A DNA stretch of 64,000 nucleotides from Rubrobacter calidifluminis (lineage in GTDB: Bacteria; Actinomycetota; Rubrobacteria; Rubrobacterales; Rubrobacteraceae): the NCBI RefSeq assembly GCF_028617075.1, contig NZ_JAQKGV010000008.1:1-64000 (forward strand). Reading direction: 5' to 3'. Shown in pieces: positions 35,388 to 43,703 of the stretch. The notes under the pieces are model-generated. The model searched no databases, was not told where the DNA came from, and saw only the letters and a program-made list of their open reading frames with translations. The translations under genes and the position numbers were made by a program. Every line of letters begins with the position of its first letter. The first letter of the stretch is position 1.

Positions 35388-35908
35388 TGTCGGGGGGGAC
35401 GACGCTCCGGGAGGTGAACGCGCTCTCACGCGAGGAGTTCGTGGAGAGGTTCGGATCCCTCTTCGAGCACTCGCCCTGGGTGGCCTGGCGGGCGTGGGAG
35501 GAGCGGCCGTTCGGGAGCGTGGCGGAGCTCGAGGCGGCGTTGCGCCGGGCGGTGCAGGAGGCTTCGCGGGAGGAGAAGCTCGCCCTGATCCGGGCGCACC
35601 CCGAGCTCGCCGTCCCCGAGGGCGATCTCACCCCCGAGTCGGAGCGCGAGCAGCGCTCGGCCGGGCTCGACGGGCTGGGGGAGGGAGAGCGCAAGGAGTT
35701 CCTCCGGCTCAACCGGGCCTACCGGGAGAGGTTCGGCTTCCCCTACGTGGTGTGCGTCAGGGAGCACACCAGGGATTCGATCCTCGAGGATGCCCGCCGG
35801 CGGCTCGCGGGCGAGAGAGAGGAGGAGATAGAGAACGCGCTCGGGGAGATCGCCAAGATCTCCTCGCTGCGGCTCAGGGACATGCTGGAAGGAGATGATG
35901 GAGAGTGA
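35387..35908 (+). CDS. OHCU decarboxylase
   Basis: This 173-residue enzyme decarboxylates 2-oxo-4-hydroxy-4-carboxy-5-ureidoimidazoline to S-allantoin, the last step of urate breakdown to allantoin. It keeps the catalytic LIRAHPELAV, the SEREQRSAGLD motif and FLRLNRAYRERFGFPYVVCV. The start is GTG in TAGTG at the permease stop. The same gene order, permease then OHCU decarboxylase, occurs as one fused gene just upstream. Confidence 0.93.
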   Translation: MSGGTTLREVNALSREEFVERFGSLFEHSPWVAWRAWEERPFGSVAELEAALRRAVQEASREEKLALIRAHPELAVPEGDLTPESEREQRSAGLDGLGEGERKEFLRLNRAYRERFGFPYVVCVREHTRDSILEDARRRLAGEREEEIENALGEIAKISSLRLRDMLEGDDGE

Positions 35909-36777
35909 CGCAGGCGAAGAAAGGCGGCAAGGTCGCGCCCGGCACCTGCAACTACGGCAAGTCGGACATCCGGCTCGTCAAGGTCTTCCGGAACGGCGAG
36001 AGGCACGACCTCACCGAGGTGCACGTCGACGTGATGCTCTTCGGCGATTTCGAGGGCATCTACCGCGACGGGGACAACACCGGGGCGCTCGCCACCGACA
36101 CCATGCGCAATACCGTCTACGCGCTGGCGAAGGATCACCTGGAGAAGGACGAGATAGAGCGCTTCGGAATGAGGCTCGTCGAGCACTTCATAGAAGCCGG
36201 GCCGCTCGTGCGCCGCGCCCGGATAGAGTTCACCGAGCATCCCTGGGAGCGCATCGAGGTCGATGGCAGGCCGCACGAGCATTCCTTCGTCCGCGCCGCC
36301 GGGGTGCGCACGGCGCGGGTGGAGGGCGGCGAGGACGGACGGATGCACGTCGAGGCCGGGATCGACGACCTGCTCGTGCTAAAGACCACCAACTCCGGCT
36401 GGGAGGGGTACCTGCACGAGCGCTTCACCACGCTGCCGGAGACGAACGACAGGATCCTCTCGACCGTCGTCACCGCGAACTGGGAGTACAACACCACCGG
36501 GGCGGACTTCTCCGGCGTCTGGCGCGGGGTCAGAGAGCAGATCCTCGCTACGCTCACCGACCACTACAGCCCCTCGGTCCAGAACACCCTCTACCGCATG
36601 GGCGAGGCGGTGCTGGAGCGATTCCCGGAGATAGAGCGCATCCACTTCTCGCTCCCCAACCGCCACCACATCCTCTACGATCTCGGGCGCTTCGGGATCG
36701 AGAACGAGGGCGTCATCTTCCACGCCGACGCCGAGCCCTACGGCCTGATCGAAGGCACCGTGGAGAGGTCCTCTTGA
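35905..36777 (+). CDS. urate oxidase (cofactor-free uricase)
   Basis: Uricase oxidises urate to 5-hydroxyisourate with oxygen. The 290-residue protein has the catalytic Lys in NYGKSDIRLVKV, Thr in DTMRNTVYALAK, TTNSGWEGYL, TLPETNDRIL and FSLPNRHHILYDL. The start is GTG overlapping the OHCU decarboxylase stop; its stop overlaps the HIU hydrolase TTG. The order OHCU decarboxylase - uricase - HIU hydrolase puts all urate-to-allantoin steps in one coupled block. Confidence 0.95.
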   Translation: MTQAKKGGKVAPGTCNYGKSDIRLVKVFRNGERHDLTEVHVDVMLFGDFEGIYRDGDNTGALATDTMRNTVYALAKDHLEKDEIERFGMRLVEHFIEAGPLVRRARIEFTEHPWERIEVDGRPHEHSFVRAAGVRTARVEGGEDGRMHVEAGIDDLLVLKTTNSGWEGYLHERFTTLPETNDRILSTVVTANWEYNTTGADFSGVWRGVREQILATLTDHYSPSVQNTLYRMGEAVLERFPEIERIHFSLPNRHHILYDLGRFGIENEGVIFHADAEPYGLIEGTVERSS

Positions 36778-37109
36778 GCGGCTACCTGACCACCCACGTC
36801 CTCGACACCGCCCGCGGCCGCCCGGCGCGGGGCCTCAAGGTGGAGCTCTTCCGCCTCGAGGGCGGAGCGCGGGAGCACGTGAAGACCCTCACGACCAACG
36901 CCGACGGGCGCACCGACGAGCCGCTCCTCGAGCCGGAGCGCTTCGGGCGCGGCACCTACGAGATCGTCTTCCACGTCGGGGAGTACTTCGGCGGGGCGGG
37001 CTTCCTGGGCGAGGTCCCGGTGCGCTTCTCGGTCGAGGAGCCGGAGGAGCACTACCACGTCCCCCTCCTCGTCTCCCCCTACTCGTACACCACCTACCGG
37101 GGGAGCTAG
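36774..37109 (+). CDS. 5-hydroxyisourate hydrolase (transthyretin-related)
   Basis: The 111-residue protein opens GYLTTHVLDTARGRPARGL and ends HYHVPLLVSPYSYTTYRGS. The N-terminal His, the HVPLL histidine and the C-terminal YRGS are family signatures. It hydrolyses HIU to OHCU. The TTG start lies within the uricase stop (TTGA). Confidence 0.95.
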   Translation: MSGYLTTHVLDTARGRPARGLKVELFRLEGGAREHVKTLTTNADGRTDEPLLEPERFGRGTYEIVFHVGEYFGGAGFLGEVPVRFSVEEPEEHYHVPLLVSPYSYTTYRGS

Positions 37110-37111
37110 CC

Positions 37112-38479
37112 TTGGCGGCCTTCGACCTCATCGTGCGCGGCGGGACGGTGGTGCGTGGTGACGGCTGCAGGGTGGCGGACGTCGGTGTTGCCGACGGCGT
37201 CGTCTCCGCCGTGGGCCCGGAGCTCGAGGGCGGTGCCCGCGAGGAGATAGACGCCCGGGGCCTCCTCGTCCTCCCCGGCGCGATCGACGCCCACGTCCAC
37301 TTCAACGAGCCCGGGCGCACCGGCTGGGAGGGGTTTGCGAGCGGTACCCGCGCGCTCGCCACCGGGGGGACGACCCTCGGCGTGGAGATGCCGCTCAACG
37401 CCTACCCGCCCACGACCGACGCGGAGGGCTTCGACCTCAAGCTCGCCGCGGCGAAGAGGGCGGCCTTCGTGGACTTCGCGCTGTGGGGCGGGATCGTGCC
37501 GGGCAAGGTGGACCGGATGGAGGAGCTCGCCGAACGCGGGGTCGCCGGGTTCAAGGCGTTCATGTCCGCGACCGGCACCCCGGACTTCGAGGCCGCAGAC
37601 GATCTCACCCTCTACGAGGGGATGCGCGAGGCCGCGCGTCTCGGACTTCCCGTCCTCGTCCACGCGGAGAACCGCCGGATCACCGACGCCCTCTCACACC
37701 GGGCCGCCTCGACTTTGCGCACCACGATGCGCGACTATCTGGACTCCCGGCCCGTAATAGCCGAGCTCGAGGCCATAAGCCGCGCCATCCTCTTCGCCTC
37801 CGAGGTTGGCTGCTCGCTGCACGTCGTCCACGTGAGCACTGGGCGCGGGGTCGCGCTCGTGGCCGAGGCCCGCTCGCGCGGGGTCGATGTCACCTGCGAG
37901 ACCTGCCCGCACTACCTCCTCCTCACCGACGAGGACGCCGAGAGGATCGGGGCCGCCGCCAAGTGCGCCCCGCCGCTGCGCCCGCGTGAGGAGCTGGAGT
38001 CCCTGTGGGAGGAAGTGCTCTCGGGCGACGTCTCGTTTGTCACCTCCGACCACTCACCCTGCCCACCCGACATGAAGGCCGGGGAGGACATGTTCCGGGT
38101 GTGGGGTGGGATCTCCGGCTGCCAGTCGCTGCTCGCGGCGATTCTCACCGAGGGGCATCACCGGCGGGGACTCTCCCTCGAGAGGGTCGCGGAGCTGCTC
38201 TCCGGGGCGGTGGCCCGGCGCTTCGGGTTCACGGGGAAGGGCGGGATCGGGGAGGGGAACGACGCCGACCTCGTGCTCGTGGACCCCGGGGAGGATTTCA
38301 CCCTGCGGGAGGAAGACCTCCAGTACCGGCACCCGATCAGCCCGTACGTCGGGATGCGCTTCCGGGGGCGGGTGGTGAGGACCCTCGTGCGCGGGAGGAC
38401 CGTCTTCGCGGAGGGGAAGGTCGCCCCGGAGCCCGCGGGGAGGTTCGTGAGACCACAGAGAGAGAAAGGAGAGCGATGA
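37112..38479 (+). CDS. allB: allantoinase
   Basis: AllB opens the allantoin ring to allantoate. This 455-residue cyclic amidohydrolase has GAIDAHVHFNEPGRTGWEG (metal His pair), the carboxylated Lys region GFKAFMSATG, VHAEN, VVHVSTGRG and VTSDHSPCPP. A TTG start follows the HIU hydrolase stop by 2 bases. Dihydropyrimidinase is the close alternative, but the EPGRTGWEGF motif and the neighbours favour allantoinase. Confidence 0.93.
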   Translation: MAAFDLIVRGGTVVRGDGCRVADVGVADGVVSAVGPELEGGAREEIDARGLLVLPGAIDAHVHFNEPGRTGWEGFASGTRALATGGTTLGVEMPLNAYPPTTDAEGFDLKLAAAKRAAFVDFALWGGIVPGKVDRMEELAERGVAGFKAFMSATGTPDFEAADDLTLYEGMREAARLGLPVLVHAENRRITDALSHRAASTLRTTMRDYLDSRPVIAELEAISRAILFASEVGCSLHVVHVSTGRGVALVAEARSRGVDVTCETCPHYLLLTDEDAERIGAAAKCAPPLRPREELESLWEEVLSGDVSFVTSDHSPCPPDMKAGEDMFRVWGGISGCQSLLAAILTEGHHRRGLSLERVAELLSGAVARRFGFTGKGGIGEGNDADLVLVDPGEDFTLREEDLQYRHPISPYVGMRFRGRVVRTLVRGRTVFAEGKVAPEPAGRFVRPQREKGER

Positions 38480-38889
38480 GCGACGTCAGGATCACGGTCG
38501 GGCCCTACGAGTTCCTCGCCCGCTGGGAGAGCGAGCGGTGCCCGAAGACCTGTGAGGCCTTCGAGAAGCTTTTGCCCTACCGGCAGAAGATCATCCACGT
38601 CCGGTGGAGCGGGGAGGCCTGCTGGATCCCCCTCGGGGACTACAACCTCGGGGTGGGCTTCGAGGACGCCACCAGCGTCCCGCAGGCCGGGGAGATCCTC
38701 TTCTACCCCGGCGGCTACTCGGAGACCGAGATCCTCTTCCCCTACTACGGGACGGTCTTCAAGAGCAAGCTCGGCGTGATCGCCGGCAACCACCTGCTCA
38801 CCGTGACCGAGGGTCACGAGAACCTGCGCCCGATGGGAGAGAAGGTCCTCTGGGAGGGCGCGCAGGACATCGTCTTCGAGAAAGCCTAG
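38476..38889 (+). CDS. DUF3830 family protein
   Basis: The ATG overlaps the allantoinase stop. The 137-residue protein (VGPYEFLARWESERCPKTC, GDYNLGVGFEDATS, QAGEILFYPGGYSETEILF) belongs to DUF3830, which has a cyclophilin-like beta-barrel. Members are often encoded near amidohydrolases. No catalytic role is established that I know of. Coupled to allB and followed by the carbamoyltransferase, it is a candidate for a step between allantoate and glyoxylate or for a ligand-binding helper. Confidence 0.8.
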   Translation: MSDVRITVGPYEFLARWESERCPKTCEAFEKLLPYRQKIIHVRWSGEACWIPLGDYNLGVGFEDATSVPQAGEILFYPGGYSETEILFPYYGTVFKSKLGVIAGNHLLTVTEGHENLRPMGEKVLWEGAQDIVFEKA

Positions 38890-38910
38890 AGAAACAGGAA
38901 AGGAGCTGGC

Positions 38911-39930
38911 ATGCAGAAAGAGGCGTTGAGGGACACGGCGAAATTGCCCTCCATCCGCTCGCTCGTGCGAGCGGTGGACTTCGAGGGCAGGAGCCTCCAC
39001 TCCATAAACGACCTGACGAACGACCAGATCTACGCGCTCTTCGAGCTCGCCCGGGCGCTCGAACCCTTCCACCGCTCATCGGTGGACCTCCTCAGGGGCA
39101 GCGTGATGGTCACGCTCTTCTTCCAGCCGAGCACCCGCACCCGGATGAGCTTCGAGACCGCGATGCACCGGCTCGGCGGGGCGGTGGTGACCGAGGCGAA
39201 CCCGCTCGTCTCCTCCTCGGCGGCCAAGGAGGAGTCGCTCGCGGACACGATGCGCACGATCTCCAAGTACGCCAACGTGATCGTGCTCCGGCACCCGGAC
39301 GACGTCGCCGCCCGCGAGGGGGCCTCCTACGCCGAAGCCCCGGTCATAAACGGCGGCTGGGGCGACTGGGAGCACCCCACCCAGGCGCTCCTGGACCTCT
39401 ACACCCTCTGGCGCACCCACGGCAGCGTCGAGGGAGCGAAGGTCGTCGTCGCCACCCCGGACATGGTCCACGCCCGCACCGGCCACTCGATGGCCTACGG
39501 GCTCGCCCGGCTCGGCGCGGAGGTGACGCTCGCCTCCCGCAGGGACTACCGGGCCCCGGAGGAGGTCATCGAGGGACTGCGCCGGATTGAGGGAGCCAAG
39601 GTGCGGGAGGTCTTCGACCTCGACCAGGACGGCTTCAACGATCTCGTCTCGGAGATGGACCTCGTCTACCTGCCGGGCTGCAGCGCCCCCAAGGGCGAGG
39701 CCGCCGAGGAGTTCAAGAAGATGATGGACGAGTACTACGTCCGGCTCGAGACGCTGGAGAAGGTCCGGGAGAGCGAGGGGCGCATCATAAGGGTCACCCA
39801 CACCCTCCCGCGCCGTCCGGGTGAGATGGACCTGCGCATCGACGACACCACGCACCAGCAGTACTTCGAGGCCATAGCCTACAGCGTCGCGATCCGGATG
39901 GCCCTCGTCGCCGCGATCGTGGGGGCGTAG
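38911..39930 (+). CDS. aspartate/ornithine carbamoyltransferase superfamily, probably purine-catabolic
   Basis: The 339-residue protein has the carbamoyl-phosphate loop STRTRMSFETAMHRLGG (residue about 72), the EHPTQALLDLYTLW motif and a late HTLPRRPGEMD. It lacks the SMG or DxxxSMG loop typical of ornithine enzymes and has no pyrimidine or arginine neighbours. Immediately next to carbamate kinase and behind allantoinase, it should work in reverse: phosphorolysis of a ureido compound (ureidoglycine, ureidoglycolate or oxalurate) to carbamoyl phosphate. YgeW-type carbamoyltransferases are the likely relatives. Confidence 0.85.
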   Translation: MQKEALRDTAKLPSIRSLVRAVDFEGRSLHSINDLTNDQIYALFELARALEPFHRSSVDLLRGSVMVTLFFQPSTRTRMSFETAMHRLGGAVVTEANPLVSSSAAKEESLADTMRTISKYANVIVLRHPDDVAAREGASYAEAPVINGGWGDWEHPTQALLDLYTLWRTHGSVEGAKVVVATPDMVHARTGHSMAYGLARLGAEVTLASRRDYRAPEEVIEGLRRIEGAKVREVFDLDQDGFNDLVSEMDLVYLPGCSAPKGEAAEEFKKMMDEYYVRLETLEKVRESEGRIIRVTHTLPRRPGEMDLRIDDTTHQQYFEAIAYSVAIRMALVAAIVGA

Positions 39931-39934
39931 GGAG

Positions 39935-40876
39935 ATGGAGAAGGTCGCGGTAATCGCCGTAGGGGGCAACTCGCTCATAAAAGACGAGAGCCACCGGGCG
40001 ATGCCCTACCAGGAGGAGGCCGCCGCCGAGACCATGCGCCACATCGCCGAGATGATCTCGGGCGGGTGGGAGGTCGTGATCACCCACGGCAACGGCCCCC
40101 AGGTGGGCTACCTCTTGCGCCGCTCGGAGCTCTCGCGCCACGAGCTGCACGAGATCCCGCTCGACTACTGCGGCGCGGATACCCAGGGCGCGACCGGCTA
40201 CATGTTCAAGAAGGCCCTCCACAACGAGTTCGCCCTGCGGGGCATCGACAAGCAGGTCGCGGCGATCGTCACCCAGACGGTCGTCGACCGCGACGATCCG
40301 GCCTTCGAGAACCCTACCAAGCCGGTGGGCTCGTTCATGGACGAGAAGACCGCTAAAGAGCGGGCCGGGAAGGAGGGCTGGACGGTCGTCGAGGACGCGG
40401 GCCGCGGCTGGAGGAGGGTCGTCCCCTCCCCCGCCCCGGTCAGGATCGTCGAGGCGCCGGTCATAGAGGCGCTCCTTGGGGCGGGCATCGTGGTCGTGGG
40501 GGCCGGCGGCGGCGGTATCCCGGTCGTCGAGGACGAGCGGGGGCTGCTGCACGGCGTGGCCGCCGTCATAGACAAGGACCACTCCTCGGCGCTTCTGGCC
40601 AACACGATCGGCGCCGATCTCTTCCTCATCTCGACGGCCGTCGAGCGGGTGGCGCTGAACTTCGGCAAGCCGGACGAGAGGTGGCTGAGCAAGATGACGC
40701 TTGAGGAGGCGAGGCGCTACCGCGAGGAGGGACACTTCGCGAAAGGGAGCATGGAGCCGAAGATCTCCGCTGCGATAAGCTTCCTGGAGCGCGGCGGGAG
40801 GGAGGCGATCATCACCAGCCCCGAGAACATCCCCAGCGCCCTCGCCGGCGAGACCGGAACCCACATCGTCCCGTGA
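39935..40876 (+). CDS. arcC: carbamate kinase
   Basis: This enzyme makes ATP from carbamoyl phosphate and ADP. The 313-residue protein has AVGGNSL near the start, THGNGPQVG, GVAAVIDKDHSSALLA and MEPKISAAISFL. It follows the carbamoyltransferase by 4 bases, making an energy-conserving pair like those in arginine deiminase and oxamate pathways. The asparaginase-like GTG overlaps its stop. Confidence 0.95.
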   Translation: MEKVAVIAVGGNSLIKDESHRAMPYQEEAAAETMRHIAEMISGGWEVVITHGNGPQVGYLLRRSELSRHELHEIPLDYCGADTQGATGYMFKKALHNEFALRGIDKQVAAIVTQTVVDRDDPAFENPTKPVGSFMDEKTAKERAGKEGWTVVEDAGRGWRRVVPSPAPVRIVEAPVIEALLGAGIVVVGAGGGGIPVVEDERGLLHGVAAVIDKDHSSALLANTIGADLFLISTAVERVALNFGKPDERWLSKMTLEEARRYREEGHFAKGSMEPKISAAISFLERGGREAIITSPENIPSALAGETGTHIVP

Positions 40877-41859
40877 GCCTCCCGGAGATAGCGCTCATCA
40901 CCACCGGAGGCACGATCGCCGCCCGTCCCCTCCCCTCCGGGGAGGTCGTGGTCGCAGACTCGGGCGAGGAGCTCCTCTCCTCGGTCCCGGAGCTCGGCGG
41001 GATCGCGCGCGTCCGCCTCATCGAGCTCTTCAACATCGACAGCAGCCTGATGACCCCGCAGAACATGCTCGAGATCGCGCGCCGGGTGCGCGCCCTCGAC
41101 CGTGACGAGAACCTCGCCGGCTTCGTCGTCGCCCACGGGACGGACACGATGGAGGAGAGCGCCTACCTGGTCGACCTGCTCTACGCCGGCGAGAAGCCGG
41201 TGGTCTTCACCGGGGCCCAGCGCAACGCCTCGGAGAGGGACTTCGACGGCCCCCGCAACCTGCTCGACGCCGCCCGCGTCGCCACAAGCCCCGCCGCCCG
41301 CAACCTCGGGGCCGTGATCGCGATGGCCGGCCGCATCGACGCCGCCCGCGACGCCACCAAGGTCCACACCACCGCCCTCGAGGCGTTCTCCTCGCTCGAC
41401 CGCGGCAAGCTCGGCGAGATCTTCGACGGGACGGTACGCATCTTCCGCTCCCGCCCCCGCCCCGCCAACCTCGCCTCCCTCGACGACATAGAACCCAACG
41501 TCGCCCTCGTGAAGCTCGCCGCCGGTACGGACGGCACCTTCCTGCGCGCCGCCCGCGAGTCCGGGGCCGCAGGCATCGTGCTGGAGGCCCTCGGCCTCGG
41601 CAACGCCAACCCCGACGTCGTGCGCGAGGTGGAGCGCTGCACCGCCTCCAACGTACCCGTCCTCGTCGTCTCCCGCATCCCGCTCGGCGGTGTCGCCCCG
41701 GTCTACGGCGCGGGCCACGACCTGGCGCGCGCCGGAGCTCTCTTCGGCGGAGACCTCAGCGGCCAGAAGGCCCGCATCCTGCTCATGGCCGCCCTCGCCG
41801 CCAGCAGGAAGACCAGAGAACCTCTCCCCGGCCTCCTAGCCCCACACCTGGAGCTCTGA
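40873..41859 (+). CDS. asparaginase-like amidohydrolase
   Basis: The product (328 residues) has both threonine sites of the asparaginase I/II family, ALITTGGTIAARP and VVAHGTDTMEESAYLV, plus GAQRNASERDFDGPRN. No signal peptide is present, so it is cytosolic. As the last gene of the uricase-allantoinase operon it may not act on asparagine. A catabolic amide such as oxamate, or an allantoate-derived amide, is possible. Plain asparaginase is the conservative call. Confidence 0.85.
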   Translation: MSLPEIALITTGGTIAARPLPSGEVVVADSGEELLSSVPELGGIARVRLIELFNIDSSLMTPQNMLEIARRVRALDRDENLAGFVVAHGTDTMEESAYLVDLLYAGEKPVVFTGAQRNASERDFDGPRNLLDAARVATSPAARNLGAVIAMAGRIDAARDATKVHTTALEAFSSLDRGKLGEIFDGTVRIFRSRPRPANLASLDDIEPNVALVKLAAGTDGTFLRAARESGAAGIVLEALGLGNANPDVVREVERCTASNVPVLVVSRIPLGGVAPVYGAGHDLARAGALFGGDLSGQKARILLMAALAASRKTREPLPGLLAPHLEL

Positions 41860-41880
41860 GAGAGCGCAGGGGTAATGTGC

Positions 41881-41899
41881 TATATTTCGTGATACGAAA
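41881..41899 (+). promoter_or_regulatory. perfect IclR-type operator ahead of the IclR gene
   Basis: TTTCG-TGATA-CGAAA (41885-41899) is a perfect inverted repeat with 5-bp arms and spacer. It overlaps the -10-like TATATT and lies 28 bases upstream of the TTG start, so autoregulation is likely. Confidence 0.75.
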
Positions 41900-41926
41900 G
41901 TGTGTTTCTGGAAGGTGGGTGAGATC

Positions 41927-42700
41927 TTGGCGGTCAGGTCTTCGCGCAGCGGGGAGGTGCAGTCGCTGGCACGGGCGCTCGACATCCTTGAGCTTCTGGG
42001 CAGGGCGGAAGGGGAGCTGGGGGTCACGGAGATCGGGCCGGCGGTGGGGCTGCCGAACGGTACGGCGCACCGGCTGCTGGCGACGCTGACCCGCCGGGGG
42101 TATGCCCGGCAGGTGGGGGAGAGCCGCAAGTACACGCTGGGGCCGAAGGCGCTGGTTCTGGCTTCGGCGGCGCGGGAGCACCTGGGGACGCTGGCGCGAC
42201 CTTTTCTGCGGGAGCTTATGGAGGTGAGCCAGGAGACCTCCAACCTGGCGGTGCTGGACAGAAACTCGGTCGTCTACATAGACCAGGTACCGGCCCGGCG
42301 CATGGTCCGGATGTTCACCGAACCCGGAAACCGCGTCCCGCCGCACGCCACGGGCACCGGAAAGGTGCTGCTCGCCTACCAGCCCGAGGAGGCGGTCGAA
42401 GCCATCCTCCGCCAGAGCGGCCTGCCCCGCTTCACCGCACACACCGTGACCGATCCGGAGCGTCTGCGGGCGGAGCTGGAGAAGATCCGCGAACAGGGTT
42501 ACGCCGTCGACTCCGAGGAGATGGAGGAGGGTGTCCGCTGCCTCGCCGCCCCGGTCTTCGGACCTGACGACAGGATCCTCGCCGCCATGAGCGTCTCCGG
42601 ACCCGCCGGAAGGCTCAGCCCCGAGAGAGTCCAGGAACTCGTCCCGCACATAAAGAGGATCTGCGCCGCCTTCTCCGCGAGCATAAGCTCGGATAATTAA
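41927..42700 (+). CDS. IclR family transcriptional regulator
   Basis: This 257-residue regulator has an N-terminal winged helix (SLARALDILELLGRAEGE, TEIGPAVGLPNGTAHRLLATL) and a C-terminal effector domain (PPHATGTGKVLLAYQ, GVRCLAAPVF). I use the TTG at 41927 after GGTGGGTGAG. A longer frame from 41900 would place translation inside the operator. It sits between the urate-to-allantoin operon and the glyoxylate operon and is the likely purine-catabolism regulator, as AllR is in E. coli. The ligand could be allantoin, glyoxylate or allantoate. Confidence 0.92.
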   Translation: MAVRSSRSGEVQSLARALDILELLGRAEGELGVTEIGPAVGLPNGTAHRLLATLTRRGYARQVGESRKYTLGPKALVLASAAREHLGTLARPFLRELMEVSQETSNLAVLDRNSVVYIDQVPARRMVRMFTEPGNRVPPHATGTGKVLLAYQPEEAVEAILRQSGLPRFTAHTVTDPERLRAELEKIREQGYAVDSEEMEEGVRCLAAPVFGPDDRILAAMSVSGPAGRLSPERVQELVPHIKRICAAFSASISSDN

Positions 42701-42761
42701 TCCCTCTTCCCCGGCTTCATCCGGGCACGAACAGCTTCTCGTGTCCGAATCTCGACATATA

Positions 42762-42776
42762 TTTCGTCTGAAGGAA
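42762..42776 (+). promoter_or_regulatory. IclR-like site upstream of the glyoxylate operon
   Basis: TTTCG-TCTGA-AGGAA has a perfect left arm and a partly matching right arm. It lies 23 bases before the -35 box of the hydroxypyruvate isomerase promoter, so it could act as an upstream binding site. Confidence 0.45.
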
Positions 42777-42798
42777 TAAAAAATCCTGCCTGCGATAC

Positions 42799-42867
42799 TT
42801 GACACGGGTCCCTGTTCATCTTTATACTGAATTCTGCAAAACGAAATTAGTCTTCTGCTATGTGAGG
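42799..42867 (+). promoter_or_regulatory. glyoxylate operon promoter with IclR-like sites
   Basis: TTGACA (42799-42804) and TATACT (42823-42828) are 18 bases apart. TTCTG-CAAAA-CGAAA (42832-42846) lies over the expected transcription start. A weaker TTCTG-CTATG-TGAGG is centred 21 bp further on at 42860. Confidence 0.7.
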
Positions 42868-42871
42868 AGGA

Positions 42872-43687
42872 GTGGTGAGATTCTGCGCGAACGTCTCTAT
42901 CCTGTTCAGGGAGGCACCGTTTCTGGAGCGGTTCGCCGCGGCGAGGGCGGCGGGGTTTTCGGCGGTGGAGTTCTGGTGGCCTTCCGGCGAGGATCTCGGG
43001 GAGGTTGAGGCGGCGGTCGAGGATGCGGGGCTTACGGTGGCGCTCTTCAACTTCGACGCCGGGGACATGCCGGCCGGGGAGAGGGGGCTCTTGAGCGACC
43101 CGGACCGGGCGGGGGAGTTCCGGGAGAACGTGCCGGTGGCGCTGGAGCTCGCAGGGAGGCTCGGGTGCCGGAGGCTGAACGCGCTGGCCGGGCACCGGCT
43201 GGAGGGGATGGATCGGGGGGAGCAGCTCCGGCTGGCGCGCGAGAACGTGGCGTGGGTGGCGGACCGGGCGGCCGAGCGGGGTGTCGAGATAATGATCGAG
43301 GCGGTCAACACCTTCGAGAACGGGCCGTACCTGCTCAGCAGGACCGGTGAGGCGGCAGAGTTCGTCCGGGGGGTGGGCCGGGAGAACGTCAGGCTGCAGT
43401 ACGACTACTACCACATGCAGCGGATGGAGGGGAACCTCACCGCCACGGTGCGCGAGCACATCGGCATGATCGGGCACGTGCAGGTCGCCGACTCCCCCGG
43501 CCGGGGTGAGCCGGGGACCGGGGAGATCAACTACCGCTACGTGCTCGGGGAGCTGGAGCGGCTCGGCTACGACGGCTACGTGGGGCTGGAGTACAACCCG
43601 ACCACCGGACGTACGGAGGAGAGCCTCGCCTGGCTTCCGAAAGAGCTGCGCGGCGGCGACGTCCGGGCGGAGGACTTCAGGCTCTAG
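42872..43687 (+). CDS. hyi: hydroxypyruvate isomerase
   Basis: Hyi interconverts hydroxypyruvate and tartronate semialdehyde. The 271-residue TIM-barrel protein has FCANVSILFREAPFLERFAA at its start, split here by motif, with AGFSAVEFWWP, and later MIEAVNTFENGPYLLS, LQYDYYHMQRMEGN and EINYRYVLGELE. These match the Hyi/xylose-isomerase-like family. GTG codons stand at 42872 and 42875; the second has better spacing from GAGGAGG. It heads the glyoxylate operon hyi-garR-gcl-glycerate kinase. Confidence 0.92.
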   Translation: MVRFCANVSILFREAPFLERFAAARAAGFSAVEFWWPSGEDLGEVEAAVEDAGLTVALFNFDAGDMPAGERGLLSDPDRAGEFRENVPVALELAGRLGCRRLNALAGHRLEGMDRGEQLRLARENVAWVADRAAERGVEIMIEAVNTFENGPYLLSRTGEAAEFVRGVGRENVRLQYDYYHMQRMEGNLTATVREHIGMIGHVQVADSPGRGEPGTGEINYRYVLGELERLGYDGYVGLEYNPTTGRTEESLAWLPKELRGGDVRAEDFRL

Positions 43688-43703
43688 AGAGAAAGGGGTA
43701 GAG

